64,000 bases of DNA from Camarhynchus parvulus (taxonomy: Eukaryota; Chordata; Aves; Passeriformes; Thraupidae): NCBI RefSeq assembly GCF_901933205.1, contig NC_044573.1, forward strand, positions 55,621,993 to 55,685,992. The letters are read 5' to 3'. The notes under the pieces are model-generated. The model had not been told where the DNA came from, searched no databases, and saw nothing but the letters and a program-made list of their open reading frames with translations. Shown here in pieces: positions 50,199 through 61,912 of this stretch. Each line of letters opens with the position of its first letter. The first letter of the stretch is position 1. The translations under genes and the position numbers were made by a program.

Positions 50199-52639
50199 GT
50201 CATTGTTAACAAAGATATACTGGGGACACAGCATTTGAATTAAAGCCTCTGGTAAATGAAGTAAGGGATCATACTGCATTAATTCAGAAAGAAATTGGGC
50301 CAGCCTAGAGTTGTAGAATCTTCTAGGCCTCCAATACAAACACAACTGGAGACAATTTAATAGTTTATTAAGCAGCTCCATGGACAACTGAGCATACCTG
50401 GTGCCCTATGGTGGCCAACAAAGAGGAAGTGTGACCCTTGCCTGGTCTCTCTTCTCCCCTGCCCTGCTCCTACACCACACACGTGACATCTGGACTCTTC
50501 TGGATGCTGCCCTCACCCAGTAGAAGACTGCCCAGCTCTTCTGCTGAGTAATTTATGCTGCTGGACCAGTCACTTACACCGCTCTCAGCCTGGAAATGAA
50601 TCAATAGGAATGGACAGGATGGCACGTGCAGGGACAAGAACAAGACTCTTGTATCTTGGAATCTGTGAGTCATTAGCGCAAGGAACCACTGCTCAGTAAG
50701 TAACAATATGACAAGACTCAAAGAGTAAGGACTCACCTCCTCTGCTGAAAAAGACACTTCCTGCTGACTTCAGCTAACTAATTCTTACTAATTTAATGAA
50801 ATTACAAAGTGCATAAAGATATTCTGCAGGAAAGTTTAGGAAATCTCTGTGTTATTAGGTTTGTAGCAGGGAACCTTACTAGCAGACATCCAAGAGAGAA
50901 GGAGGACTGCATTGTGTTTGACAACAAATATGTAGCAAAAATTGTCTTCTGCAAATACATTACAGCTGAGCAAGCCAAAAAAAAATCAGAAGTGAAAAAT
51001 TACCATGTCTATAATACAGGTCATCAGCAATTTCAGAATTCAAACCCAGGTCCCTTGAGGCAGTCCTGGATCACTGTCATGTACATCTCTCTTGTTTTCT
51101 CAGTGCCTTGAACCTAGTAAAAGCTCCACTATATTATATTGTAGAGTCTTTAACTGTTATTGGTCAAGAGTCAACTCCATCAAGCTGCATTAAAAAACCA
51201 TTCAAATTAGCTTAAAATGCCTACTAGACCTTGGGCTTAAGAAAAGGTTTGTTTCAATGACCATTTTGATTCCAGCTATATAGTGTTTTCTCATAAATAT
51301 CAATTGCTAAAAATACCTGTGGGATTTGCCATTTAACAGTTTCATTACATATTTGTGCAGGACTGAATGGACAATAGTTGTCTTCTTCTGAGTTAAAAGT
51401 GTGGACAATATTCCTGCTTCAACTGAGTGAGACTGGAAGGCAGTTCATCTCTCACTTCTGTCTAAACAGCACACTCAGTAGTTAGTATCAACTTAGGTGC
51501 ACTACTTGAATGTTTATTGACCTGTGCATCTACTGTGCTAGAGCCAACTGTATTCTACTGAAGCCTTTTGAACTCTTGCTTGTCTCTGTGGTTTGCAGAC
51601 CACACAAATTTCCCAAAATAAGGAGAACCTCCAACACATTTCAATTTACTAAACATGTGCGGCCCACATGAGAAATGTATCCCAAAGGAATGGGAAATTA
51701 TAGTTTGCACATGTGTGGATAAGAGTCAACTGGTGTTGAAGGTAATTAAATTTTGTCACTAATTATTTTCAACCAGCAGTGTGCAATAATTAATCCACAC
51801 AATACTCCTGTGAAAGAAATGCAGAAAGCTCTGAGACTGAGGGTTTGTTGATGGATGAAAATTGATGTATAACAGGATAGGGAGACATTTTTAAATGGAT
51901 AGCTGCTTCAGATTGCCTCTATGAGTGAACATTCCTATTCTGGAGCAAGTTCTATCTTGCTTAGTCCAAATGCAAAGCAGCTTGAACTCATTTAGAAAGA
52001 GAGATGAAAAAAATCACCATTCTATTCAAGATAAAACCAACCAAATTCCCAAACCAGTTACTCATTAAATCTACAGACAAACCACAAATCCTATTATTTT
52101 ATGTCCTGGAGTCCTTCCATTGTTGCACATTTTTTACATCTGGCAAGCATGTTGATATGATGATGCTCCCTCTGAAAGAATACAGTAGAACTTGGAGTAC
52201 TCTGAAGGGGGACAAGGGTGGCTGCAAGTATGACTCAAGCAAAGCAGGCCATCTTTCTTCAGCTCAGGATTGTGTGTGTGGGGAGAGGAGGTTTATAAAA
52301 TCATAACTAGGACAGAGAAGATGAATAAGGAACAATTGTTCATTACTCCTTGCCATATAAACAAAATAATTTATCCAATGACAGGTTTAAAAACAGTTAA
52401 AACCAAAGGGAATAATTTTCCACACAACAAGATATTGAGCTGTATGACTCACTTCTAAATTAAGTTTGGATGTGAAAAATATTAGCAGGTTGAAAATGGC
52501 ATTAGGCAAGTCAATTGGAGAAAGGTCCATCGAGGATAACTAAACAATGGCTCTAATGTGATATCAAGAGGAGGAAATGCCTGCAGCACTGATCACTAGA
52601 GGAAAGGAAGGAGGAATGGATCATTGTTGTGTTTCTTAA
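50199..52639. other. Non-coding stretch
   Basis: No gene recognised. The minus-strand frame at 50187-50387 (ending in LIQMLCPQYIFVNNDTVK) is coding-like in appearance but matches nothing I know and has no splice sites of note. No repeat identified. Confidence 0.45.
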
Positions 52640-52710
52640 GCTCTTTCCCCTGAGCAGTTGGTGCTGGCCATTGTCCGAGACAGGCTAACGGGATGCTCAA
52701 CCAGCATGGG
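52640..52710 (+). mobile_element. Decayed ancient amniote repeat fragment
   Basis: The run CTTTCCCCTGAGCAGTTGG, GTGCTGGCCATTGTCCGAGA, CAGGCTAACGGGATGC, ACCAGCATGGG follows a phrase that recurs in old amniote interspersed repeats (CCTGAAGCATCTGGTGCTGG, CCACTGTCGGAGACAGGATA, CTGGGCTAGATGGACC, CCCAGCATGGC). I recall this phrase as an ancient repeat related to LINE 3' ends but cannot fix the family name. Ends are not definable. Confidence 0.45.
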
Positions 52711-55700
52711 ATTGCTTCAACTGGTGTTTTTATGAGTTTCCAGCGACATCTGAACTTCAATGGGTTTCAACACTACATTTAGAAGAAGTAATGGTAAAAT
52801 ATTACACAGAGAGTGCAGGGCAGCAGACCTGCGTTTGGATCGTGTTTTGAATACAATCCTTTTGTGTTTTCTCCTTTTTAGTAGCAATTATGATTACTCA
52901 GTCTATGTCTTTCCTATCTAAGGAGCTCTGCAGCTGTATGGGAGGGATGGCAAGCACTATCACTATGAAATAAGAAGAAACTATAAATAAGTCAATTCCT
53001 TCCATGCCCTATATTTATCAGACTAAAAAAAAAAAAAACCTCTTGATATAATAACCCAGATGAGTGAAAGATTTCTTTATGAGGATCTTGACATTTTGGT
53101 CACATCAGATTAATTGAATGCTATGGTCATCGTTCCAGAGGCTGTATATTGAGAATGAATTTGCCTTGTAACTATCTCGCTCTAAAACTTGATTGAAAGA
53201 CACAATGAAGTCTTTATGGCCTTTCTGGACTCTGGCAATTTTCCAGTTACCAAAAACTATTGACAAGAAACCTCTCTTGCTGTTCTGTTTATTTCCACAT
53301 TTCACTGTCCATGTTTTACATGTCCTTGTTTTGCATTTTAAGGATTAAAACTCTCTCCAACCTATTAGTGTAGATTTTAAAAAGAGGTTTTCAGTTAAGG
53401 TTTCTTTTTTGCCTAATTTTGACCTCACAAAGAAAACCAAAAAACAAACAGAAAACCAAAACTAAAACTGGATGAGATAAAAAGTTCAGTTTGACCTTTT
53501 TATGGTATTAGTTAGAGAGAAGCCAATGAAAAATAGATTGCAGTAAAAAATAGAAAAGAATTCAGAAGAGAGAACATGTAATGAGGACATGAACCCTAAG
53601 ATCTCCCACACATGCTGAACCAGTTTCTGTGGAATGGTGAATAGTCTGCCATCTCTACTCTAGCACACAATATTCAACCTATCAGAAAACCCTACAACCA
53701 ACCAACTGAAAAAAAAGCCAACAAACCAACAAAAAACTCCAATCAATATGGCCAGGGAGAAATCATAATTTCAAATTGCAGGAAAATGTAATTCATGGTA
53801 ATTGTCAATAAGAAGAAGGGTAATAAGGAGTGAAGTGGACCACACTTTTTGCTAAACCCCAAGATTTTTTAAAAATCTAGCTTTATATAAAGTAACCACT
53901 TGGTGGATGGTCTCTATATCTATTCTGACATTCAGAACAAATTTAGAAAAACAACAATATGAAATTGTGGGGGGATTAAAAATATAGTCACCAAATGGAC
54001 TTCTCAATTAAGAAACATTGTAAGAACAAAAATATAGTGCACAGAATTATAAGCACTCAGGTAACATTTTAATTACATTCTATAAGTGCTATGTCATTTA
54101 GAACTAATATTATACATATTATAGGTCTTCCAGCATTCAAATCTTTTAGAAATGAAAATGCAGATGCCATTGAAGCCATCTCCATAAAGCACCTCCGTTG
54201 AAAATCAAAGACATTTAACAAAGGGACAGTATTAATAAGTGGTTTCTAGTATAGTCTGCCAATCACCTGGGGAGTTTTCATCAACAGAAATGATCTTAGA
54301 ATTGTACTGTAGTAGACCTTGTTTAAGAAAGCAAAATTTGTTTATTCACTAATAATAGGCAAGGAAAAAAAAGACTTTACAAAAATACGGTGAGGACATA
54401 AATTTCATGAATTACATACCTAAGTGGCATGCATTTGTTGGAAATGTGCCAAAAAAAGAAGACGCAAATAAAGCTGAGGAATTCTGTGTTGCACTAAAAT
54501 AGTCATCTCGTGATGCTGTTAATGAGTTCACATACTATATGGGCAACTTATAAATGTCTTCTAAAAATAAGAAAGAAGCTGTTTTTAAAAATTCTGTGGA
54601 TAGTAGACCCAAATGAATACTTTCCCCACGCTCACCTCACCCCAAAAGTGCTCAAGGCTTGTTAAAAATACCAAGAGAATTACAGCAACAAAAGTAGAAG
54701 AGGTAGAAGCAAGGGTTCTTGTTTTTTTTTTTCCAGAAAGATACATAATCATATTTCCCACTCCCAAGTATTTGGGGGGCTATAGAAACATTTCAGTCCA
54801 AGATGAACATAGGCTAAAAGTCTTCAAGATAATCATAAATCCACAAGCTTTATTAAGCTAGAGGTATGATAAGCAGTATTTGCTTTCACATGGTAGAATT
54901 ATGGAAAAAACTGTTCTAGATTCCCATTCCAGGTCTCCCATTTAATGCTTACATGGCTGCAGAGCAGCCAGGCAATATCATGGGACAATATTACTGCACC
55001 TAACTTCTTTCTCCCCACTGACTTGAGGATGTTGCCTATGTACTGGAAACCTCAGTTTGGTTTCTTCCTCTGCTTGAGACAACTTGAACATGTATTTCTA
55101 AATTTCATGAGAGGGCTCAGACCACAGATGTACACAGCACAGTTATCTGAATTTTTGGATTATACTCCATCCAAAGTAGGACGTGCAACACGGAAGCTGA
55201 CAGTCCTGCTTCCCAGAGGAGCAGGCAAAACTGAGGTCTCACTTGCTCAGCACTGATTTGGGCAGTTCCAGTAGGCAGGACCCAGGAATCTGCCACAGCA
55301 TGAAAAGGACTCTCCTCTCTGGAATATTAGGAGGGGATGGCCTCTCTGAGGAGAATCACTTCAGTCAGAGAGGAAACATAAACTCGCATCCCAGGACAGT
55401 ATTCCAATGGATGAGCTGTAAGATAAACAGGAAATCCTTCTGATAGACTTTTCAAAGTCACACTTTCTATCCCTGCCTATTTTCCTCATCTCTCTTCTAC
55501 CGCTTCCAAAACTGAAATGTTCCAAGAGCAAAGAACTCATTCTATGTTGAACACAGCGACTTTAGTTCATCATTCCCTCGCAGTCTGTACCACACAGTGC
55601 AATCTGAGATGGCTCTGCTGGGGTTTTTGTGTTTTCTCAACACAATGAACACATTTACATACAAAGCTATATGAATAACAGCGGTCTGGAAAATGCACTA

Positions 55701-58700
55701 TTTCAGCTAGAGATGTCAAAATCTTTTTTCCCATATTGTGTCTTCAATCAATGATGAAATGCAGAGAAAGCAGAAAGAAATAGCATTAATTTGCCTCTCT
55801 GACTGCTTTACATATCCCCTCATATCTCAGTGGGACTTCTGGAAATAATGCAAAGCCTCTCCAGCGCTTGACGTGCAGTACCTCCAAATACAGCAGACAA
55901 GCTCTACAGGCAATAAGCAGGGAAATTTGCATAAAAATAGAAACTAATTTCTCTCTCCATACAGTGAATATTCTGTGTCTGGCAAGCAGTATGAGCCTGA
56001 ATTTGCATACCTTTCTATGCAAACAGTACTACAGGCACTGTCACATCCATTCTGCTTCTACTATGATAAAAGCAAACAGCATTTATCTCAACTGTTATAT
56101 ATTATTCAGTGAACAGGTTGTTTCAGGACATAACAAAAGACCTTTTGCAAATGTTTCTAAGGATAAACATGTGCAAATTTTTATAAGAAAAACCTTTTTT
56201 TTCCAACATATTTTTCCATTTGCTCATCAGCTTCTTGATTTTTTTCTCTGGAATAGCAAAACAAAGCCATGCTATGTTCTCAGCAGGGCTATTTTCATAG
56301 TAGAACAAGTTTCAGAGCTGTGACTTGGTACTCTTCCATCATGAAAAACATAAAAATAAAAAACTGATTCCTTGTCCTTCCTTCAAGGAAGGAACTGGAA
56401 GACACAACTTCCAGTGGTATTCCTGGTATCTCTGTAAGCAAAAAACAACAATAGCAAAAGTTTAGCATACATAATAGAGGAAGGAAGAGACAATGAAAGC
56501 AATGTTTGTGTTTATTTTCTCCAGTGTATGCACTTAACTATCACTGACTTCAATACAAATGCCATTTTCCACACCATATAAAGAATAAGACTAATGCTGT
56601 AGGAGCCATACCCTGAAGTAGGAAGCACAAGCAAAAATCAACCAGGCAAACAATCAGAAGTCTGCTCTGAAGCTACCACTGTGTGGGGTGGCAATGTACA
56701 GATTCCTTTTGCCAAATTTGCCTTATTAGGAGTTTTCCCATATACTCTTCTGCTCTCATTTTTCTTTTAAATAAATAGAATCCTAATAAAAAAGCAATAG
56801 GTCCCCTAGCTACAGTAAACACAGGTGGACAAAATAGAGTAAAAGTTAATTTCTTATGATCTTACATTCAAAGAAGATAAAAAGCTCGTGCTGGGACTTG
56901 GTGTGGCCTTCTGGAACACAACTTGCTTTCCCAGCTTACATGTCTGACCTCTGTACTGAATAACAAAAACTATCAATACAACGCGCAGAAATGATGTCAC
57001 CCCTTTGGTACGAAGGGTGAGGGATGGCTCATTTGGGATATTTGTTTTAATGATATCACAGTCACACATCGTGTGATTTCAATCAAATAGATGCTTTTGA
57101 GCTTAAAAAAAACTATTGATCTATCTATCAAAATTTTTTTTTTTGTTTTTGGTACTCCACTATGCTCACTAGCACTCTTACCATTTAAATTACTTCATAG
57201 CTGATGCAGTAAGCATATTCAAAGATATAAACAGCTCAATTTTATTAAAAATTTGAAACAAATAAAACTATCTGTCTCAAACAGCAACAAAGAATTAAAA
57301 ATCAGTTCACAGTAACTGCAATGGAAAGTCACAAGTGGCATCTGCAAGTTCTCTGTGAATCCAAATCATCTGTCAAATCATCATCTGAACCAGATCTGTC
57401 GATAAGACTAATTTGCTTCACAAAAACTGCACCTCCAAAAAATAGTTGCCCAGTTTATACCTGTGACCATAATAATAAAAAAGGTGATAATCATCTGTAT
57501 CATATATACTTCTGCTGTATTTACTGTGATCTGTTAGCATTGCAGTCATGCCTGCAGTATCCTGCCTAGTATTAAGCTACATCTAAAAGGTGTACTGAGA
57601 AATACTATTCATTATACTTGCATTTAACTGTAAGTGTCACTTGGTTCCAAAAACTGCACCCTGATAAGAGCAGTTCTTAATTTAAACCACTGTTCTCTAC
57701 ATGTGTGAAAAAAGACTGTCACTATGGTAGCAAAACACCTGGGATAAACTCTTAGGCCATTGAAAAAGCTAGTTTTGCCAGTAACTCCAGAAGACCAGCA
57801 TTCAGTCTTCTGCTTAATAGAACAACAGATAATGAAGCTTTTGTTAAGTGTTCTGGCCTACCTCTGCTCTCTGGCGGATGTTTTCCTTGGTAAACTTGCC
57901 ACCTGTATCAGAAAAAAAACAACATATTCTTACCAAAATAAAAGACAAGACCCTATATCTTTACAACACATGTTTCCTTTAATAGAAGATAATGTGTTTA
58001 CAGTCTCTGTGCTTCCTCATCTTGCTTGGACTTCATCACCTTGGCTTATCTCCATGCAACTTGTGTTTGCACATTCAGTAGTTTACAGTGGAAAATGTAG
58101 TCAAAGAATAGTCTTCATTACACAGGCAGAATTTCATATGTGTTCTGTATTGATGTCTTTTCCTGCAACCAGAAACAAGGACACGTAAACCTAAGTCTTT
58201 TGGTACTCCATTGGTATAAAACTACAGCATCCCACTTTTGAAAAACAGTTCAGTCACTTTTCTGAATGAGTTCCACACAAACGAGAGCGTGTTTCTGATG
58301 TAAAACCCAGATGCACAAGCCATCCCTCACTGATGAGAATCCAACACTGGCCAAAGTCTAGTCCTTCGGGAGCAGAACAATGCTGTGTAAAACATGGACA
58401 AATAATACAGGATTACAGTAACAGTATTAATGGCAGAACGCTACTCGCTTCTTATGCCAGATAGACACAGAAAACACTTGTAGAGGCTTAGGAGATCCCC
58501 AAACATCCAGCCTAAAATCCAAGCAGCTATTAATGGTTTGGACTGATTTCTGCTGTTGGTAAGCACATTGTTTCTAAGTCTGAAATCATTAGAGGAGTGT
58601 TCTCAGCAAAGCAGATGCAAAGAAGCAGCACCTTTCCCCATTGCATATCTGCTCTCTGTGCCAAGAGCTCCTGTGCCCTCTCTAGGTGACTGTTCCAGAA

Positions 58701-61513
58701 AGATGGACAATACAGCTAGGTTGCTGTTCCTCACACATCATCAAAACCTTTACCCTGACTCATGGGTGTCAGAGATAAAACTCTCATTAAGCCATGAAGG
58801 GATCCAATTTCTCAAATTCAGCAAGTCACTCCCAGGAAAAGCCACTACGGGTGGAAGTAGTCAGGCTATGGTTCAGGAGGCGAGTTAAGGCAGTCATGAC
58901 AATTTGGTGACCTAAGTGGACAATTTGAAGGTTATTAGCTTCCCAGGTGTCCCCCAGTGGACATGTTGTCCTACAAAACATGCCTTTCAAGATATGAAAC
59001 ACCCTGACAGCTTTGGCTGTCTGCTCTCAGACTTAATACAGAACTGATAGTTTAAACATAATGTTCACAGCAATATTATTAATAAAATAGGTGCTCAAGG
59101 TTAACAAGCACACACAGCTATCTCACCCCATTTGCAAGTGAGTAATGGTTATTTCCACCTTTTGGCATTTTATAAGAAAATGGCACTCTCATTACAGCTG
59201 TCCTCTGAATTACTACTACTTCCATCACTACCAGGACAACAGCACTGGTTTTACAAAGCAGCTCCTGACTTACACTGCCTCCTATGCAGGAGCAGGCACT
59301 TCTCATACCTGTTGCAAATCAAAACCTGAGTTACAGGTTCTCACTACATCTAAAACTCAGATCCCAGATATTGGCTTATGTGAAATCTCAGTAAATCCTG
59401 CAGAAAGCTACAGGTCTAAATGTTTTCTTTCAAAGAGGGTAAAAGGAGAGAAGGAAGAACAAAATTTCATTTTGATTGCACTCTGCTGTTGTGGCTGGAT
59501 GGATGTGCAAATTTTATAGTTGTCCTAACCAAGTTATTCTTACTTTTTTTGTGGGGTGGTGAGTTTTTTGGATAAAGTGTTCATAATTTTATCTAATTTC
59601 TGTGAGTTTTACACTTATGGCTGTTCCTCAACACAGCATAAAACCTGAATGAATCCATCCCATAGATCCACTAACACTAACTTTTAACTGATGCAAGCAT
59701 TTGGGATTTGGAGTTGCAGAGAATGCACAGAAAGCAGAAAATACTCAGGTAGGTGTGAGATACCAAGATGTCCAGGGAGTACAACACAAATTTTCACAGT
59801 AAAATAGTGCAAATTCTACACAGACAACTTGCAAGCTCATTGAGAATCAGAAGAAAAAGAATGGCACTGAGATAGAATGACAAGGGAGACATTCCCATAC
59901 CACTCCTTTATGAAGAAAACTGAAATAGTGTATTGCCCTGATGGGAATTTTCTTTTAAAGTGGCTGTAAATAAGATGCAATTAGCACAGAGATAATAAGA
60001 TACAAAATACCCCCTTTTATGCTACTACTTTGGAAAAACTCCAGCAACTTCACAATTAAAAAAAAAAAACAAAAAAACTAACCAAAGAAACCAAACCACA
60101 AAAGTGTATGCTAATATTCATTTGCAGTTTTGTGAATTTATGTATTTTCCCTGGAATACTAATATCTATTTTATTTATTCACATTAGAGTGATTTCAAAA
60201 ATTCCTCCTCAGACATGTCTCATCATGTCATAATTATTCATCATCATGAAGGCTTCTAACAGCCTCTAGTTACAATGCCATGAAGTTTTCTAATAAATTA
60301 TAAAGTGAAAGGATAATTTAGTCTCCATAACCAATTAATCTTTGGCTTCTTAGCAAAACTTAGTTCCAAAAAATAATGTGTCCCCTAGTCTCGGGAGAGA
60401 TAGACTACAGCAATCAGCTCACTTTACTCTTTCCCTGGAAATAACCAACTTTTCCAGTTCCAACCTAACAAGACGAGCCATAAAGGGCATACGGAGAGTC
60501 TGAAGTAGCCTCTTTGAACTCTCAGGTCTTCTTCAATGGGAGAGCAGACCAATGACTTAACATCGCAAAACTGAGACAAAGGAAAGATTGCCATGAGCAT
60601 GCCTCAGCTTGATTTGGAGCAGGACCTCATGCATTTTCTGCAAACCTTTGGCCAACATTCCCTGAGATCAATGGAAATAGTCCATTAATTTCATGGCTAC
60701 TGATGTGCATACTAGGAGGGGAGACACAATGTTATTTTATAAACAACAGGGGCAACCAACATAAGCATTCGGACTTGCTACAGTAGGTAATCAACTTGAT
60801 TGAACAGCTGTTGAATTGTGGGTATATGAGCCCCAGGAGTAAGTATTCTTAAGAAAGAACTAGTTTATTGGATACTAGTCTAATCTGGATCAACCCTTCA
60901 TAAGACTAAATATTGGAGTTTCATTTATTTAAACTTAGGTGTCTGCAGTATCTACAAATATATTCTACTGTATGCAGACAAGGTCGGTGAGATGTTTCAG
61001 GTGTCAAGGGGGAAGCTCTCACATTTCTGGAATGGTAGAGGAAAGATTTATAAAGTTTTTACTGGCCTGAAGGAAAGAAAGAAAGTAAAAACATCTGCCA
61101 GAGTCATGAGTGGATTGTTGGCTAAATTCATTCAGCGGAGGAGTCTGAAATAGATCATCTCTGTCTTAAGAAGCAGGCGTTAGTGGAGTCATCAAAAATA
61201 ATTACTAGAGAGGAGTCCAGGACATACCTACAGGGAATAAAACTTATCTGAAAATGTAAATTAAATTCATAAAGTATGGATAGAAAAGCCAAGAGTTCTT
61301 ACACTCCTGGACTCACACAATGTACCAACTTTGCTAAGGTCTTATGAAACAATAACAAGTATTTATCATTTGAGTCTGGGATAGTACTTATGAACATGTC
61401 AATAGAAAAGGGAAAGTTGGAGACAACAAAGGTTGCTACAAATACAACTATGATCACACTACCCAGATCTTCACTGTTATAAAACATCCATCCAAAGAGA
61501 CAAGCATGGATTT
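52711..61513. other. Long non-coding stretch
   Basis: No gene recognised. Low-complexity A or T runs occur at about 53026-53037, 57130-57143 and 60060-60083. From about 59520 to 61298 no open frame of 60 codons or more exists on either strand. A + strand segment at 59698-59748 is 17 open codons ending at a strong donor (CTCAG|GTAGGT), but its acceptor is weak. Open frames of up to about 150 codons (for example 55868-56323 and 57760-58188) start from non-ATG codons and show no domain. Confidence 0.5.
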
Positions 61514-61912
61514 CATATAATCACAGAATGTCCTGAGTTGGAAAGGACCCTCAAGGATCAGCAAAGTCCAGCTCCTGGCCCTGTACAGGACAGCCTGAAG
61601 AGTCACACCATGTACCTGAGAGTTTTGTCCAAACACTTTTTGAACTCTGGCAGGCTTGGTGCTGTGCTGACCTCCCCAGGGAGCCTGTTCCAGCATCTGA
61701 CCATCCTTTGGGGGAAGAACCTTTTTGAAATAACCCACTTAACTCCCCCCAAACAGCTTCATGCCATTCCCTCAGGTCCTGTCACTGGTCACCAGAGAGG
61801 AGAGATTGGTGCCTGCATCTCCACTTTCCCTCATGAGGAAGCTGCAGACCACCATAAGATCTGTCAAGTCTCCCCACTCCAGGCTGAACAAGTGACCTCA
61901 GCTGCTCAAACT
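61514..61912 (-). mobile_element. CR1 LINE 3' end (5'-truncated)
   Basis: About 400 bp of CR1 in reverse orientation. On the + strand it reads from the tail (ATAATCACAGAATGTCC, GAGTTGGAAAGGACCCTCA) through TTGAACTCTGGCAGGCTTGG, GGGAGCCTGTTCCAGC, CAGGTCCTGTCACTGGTCAC and CCACTCCAGGCTGAACAAG. The reverse transcriptase region is absent. It is diverged enough to be old, and it shares subfamily traits with the copy at 36.7 kb. Confidence 0.93.
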
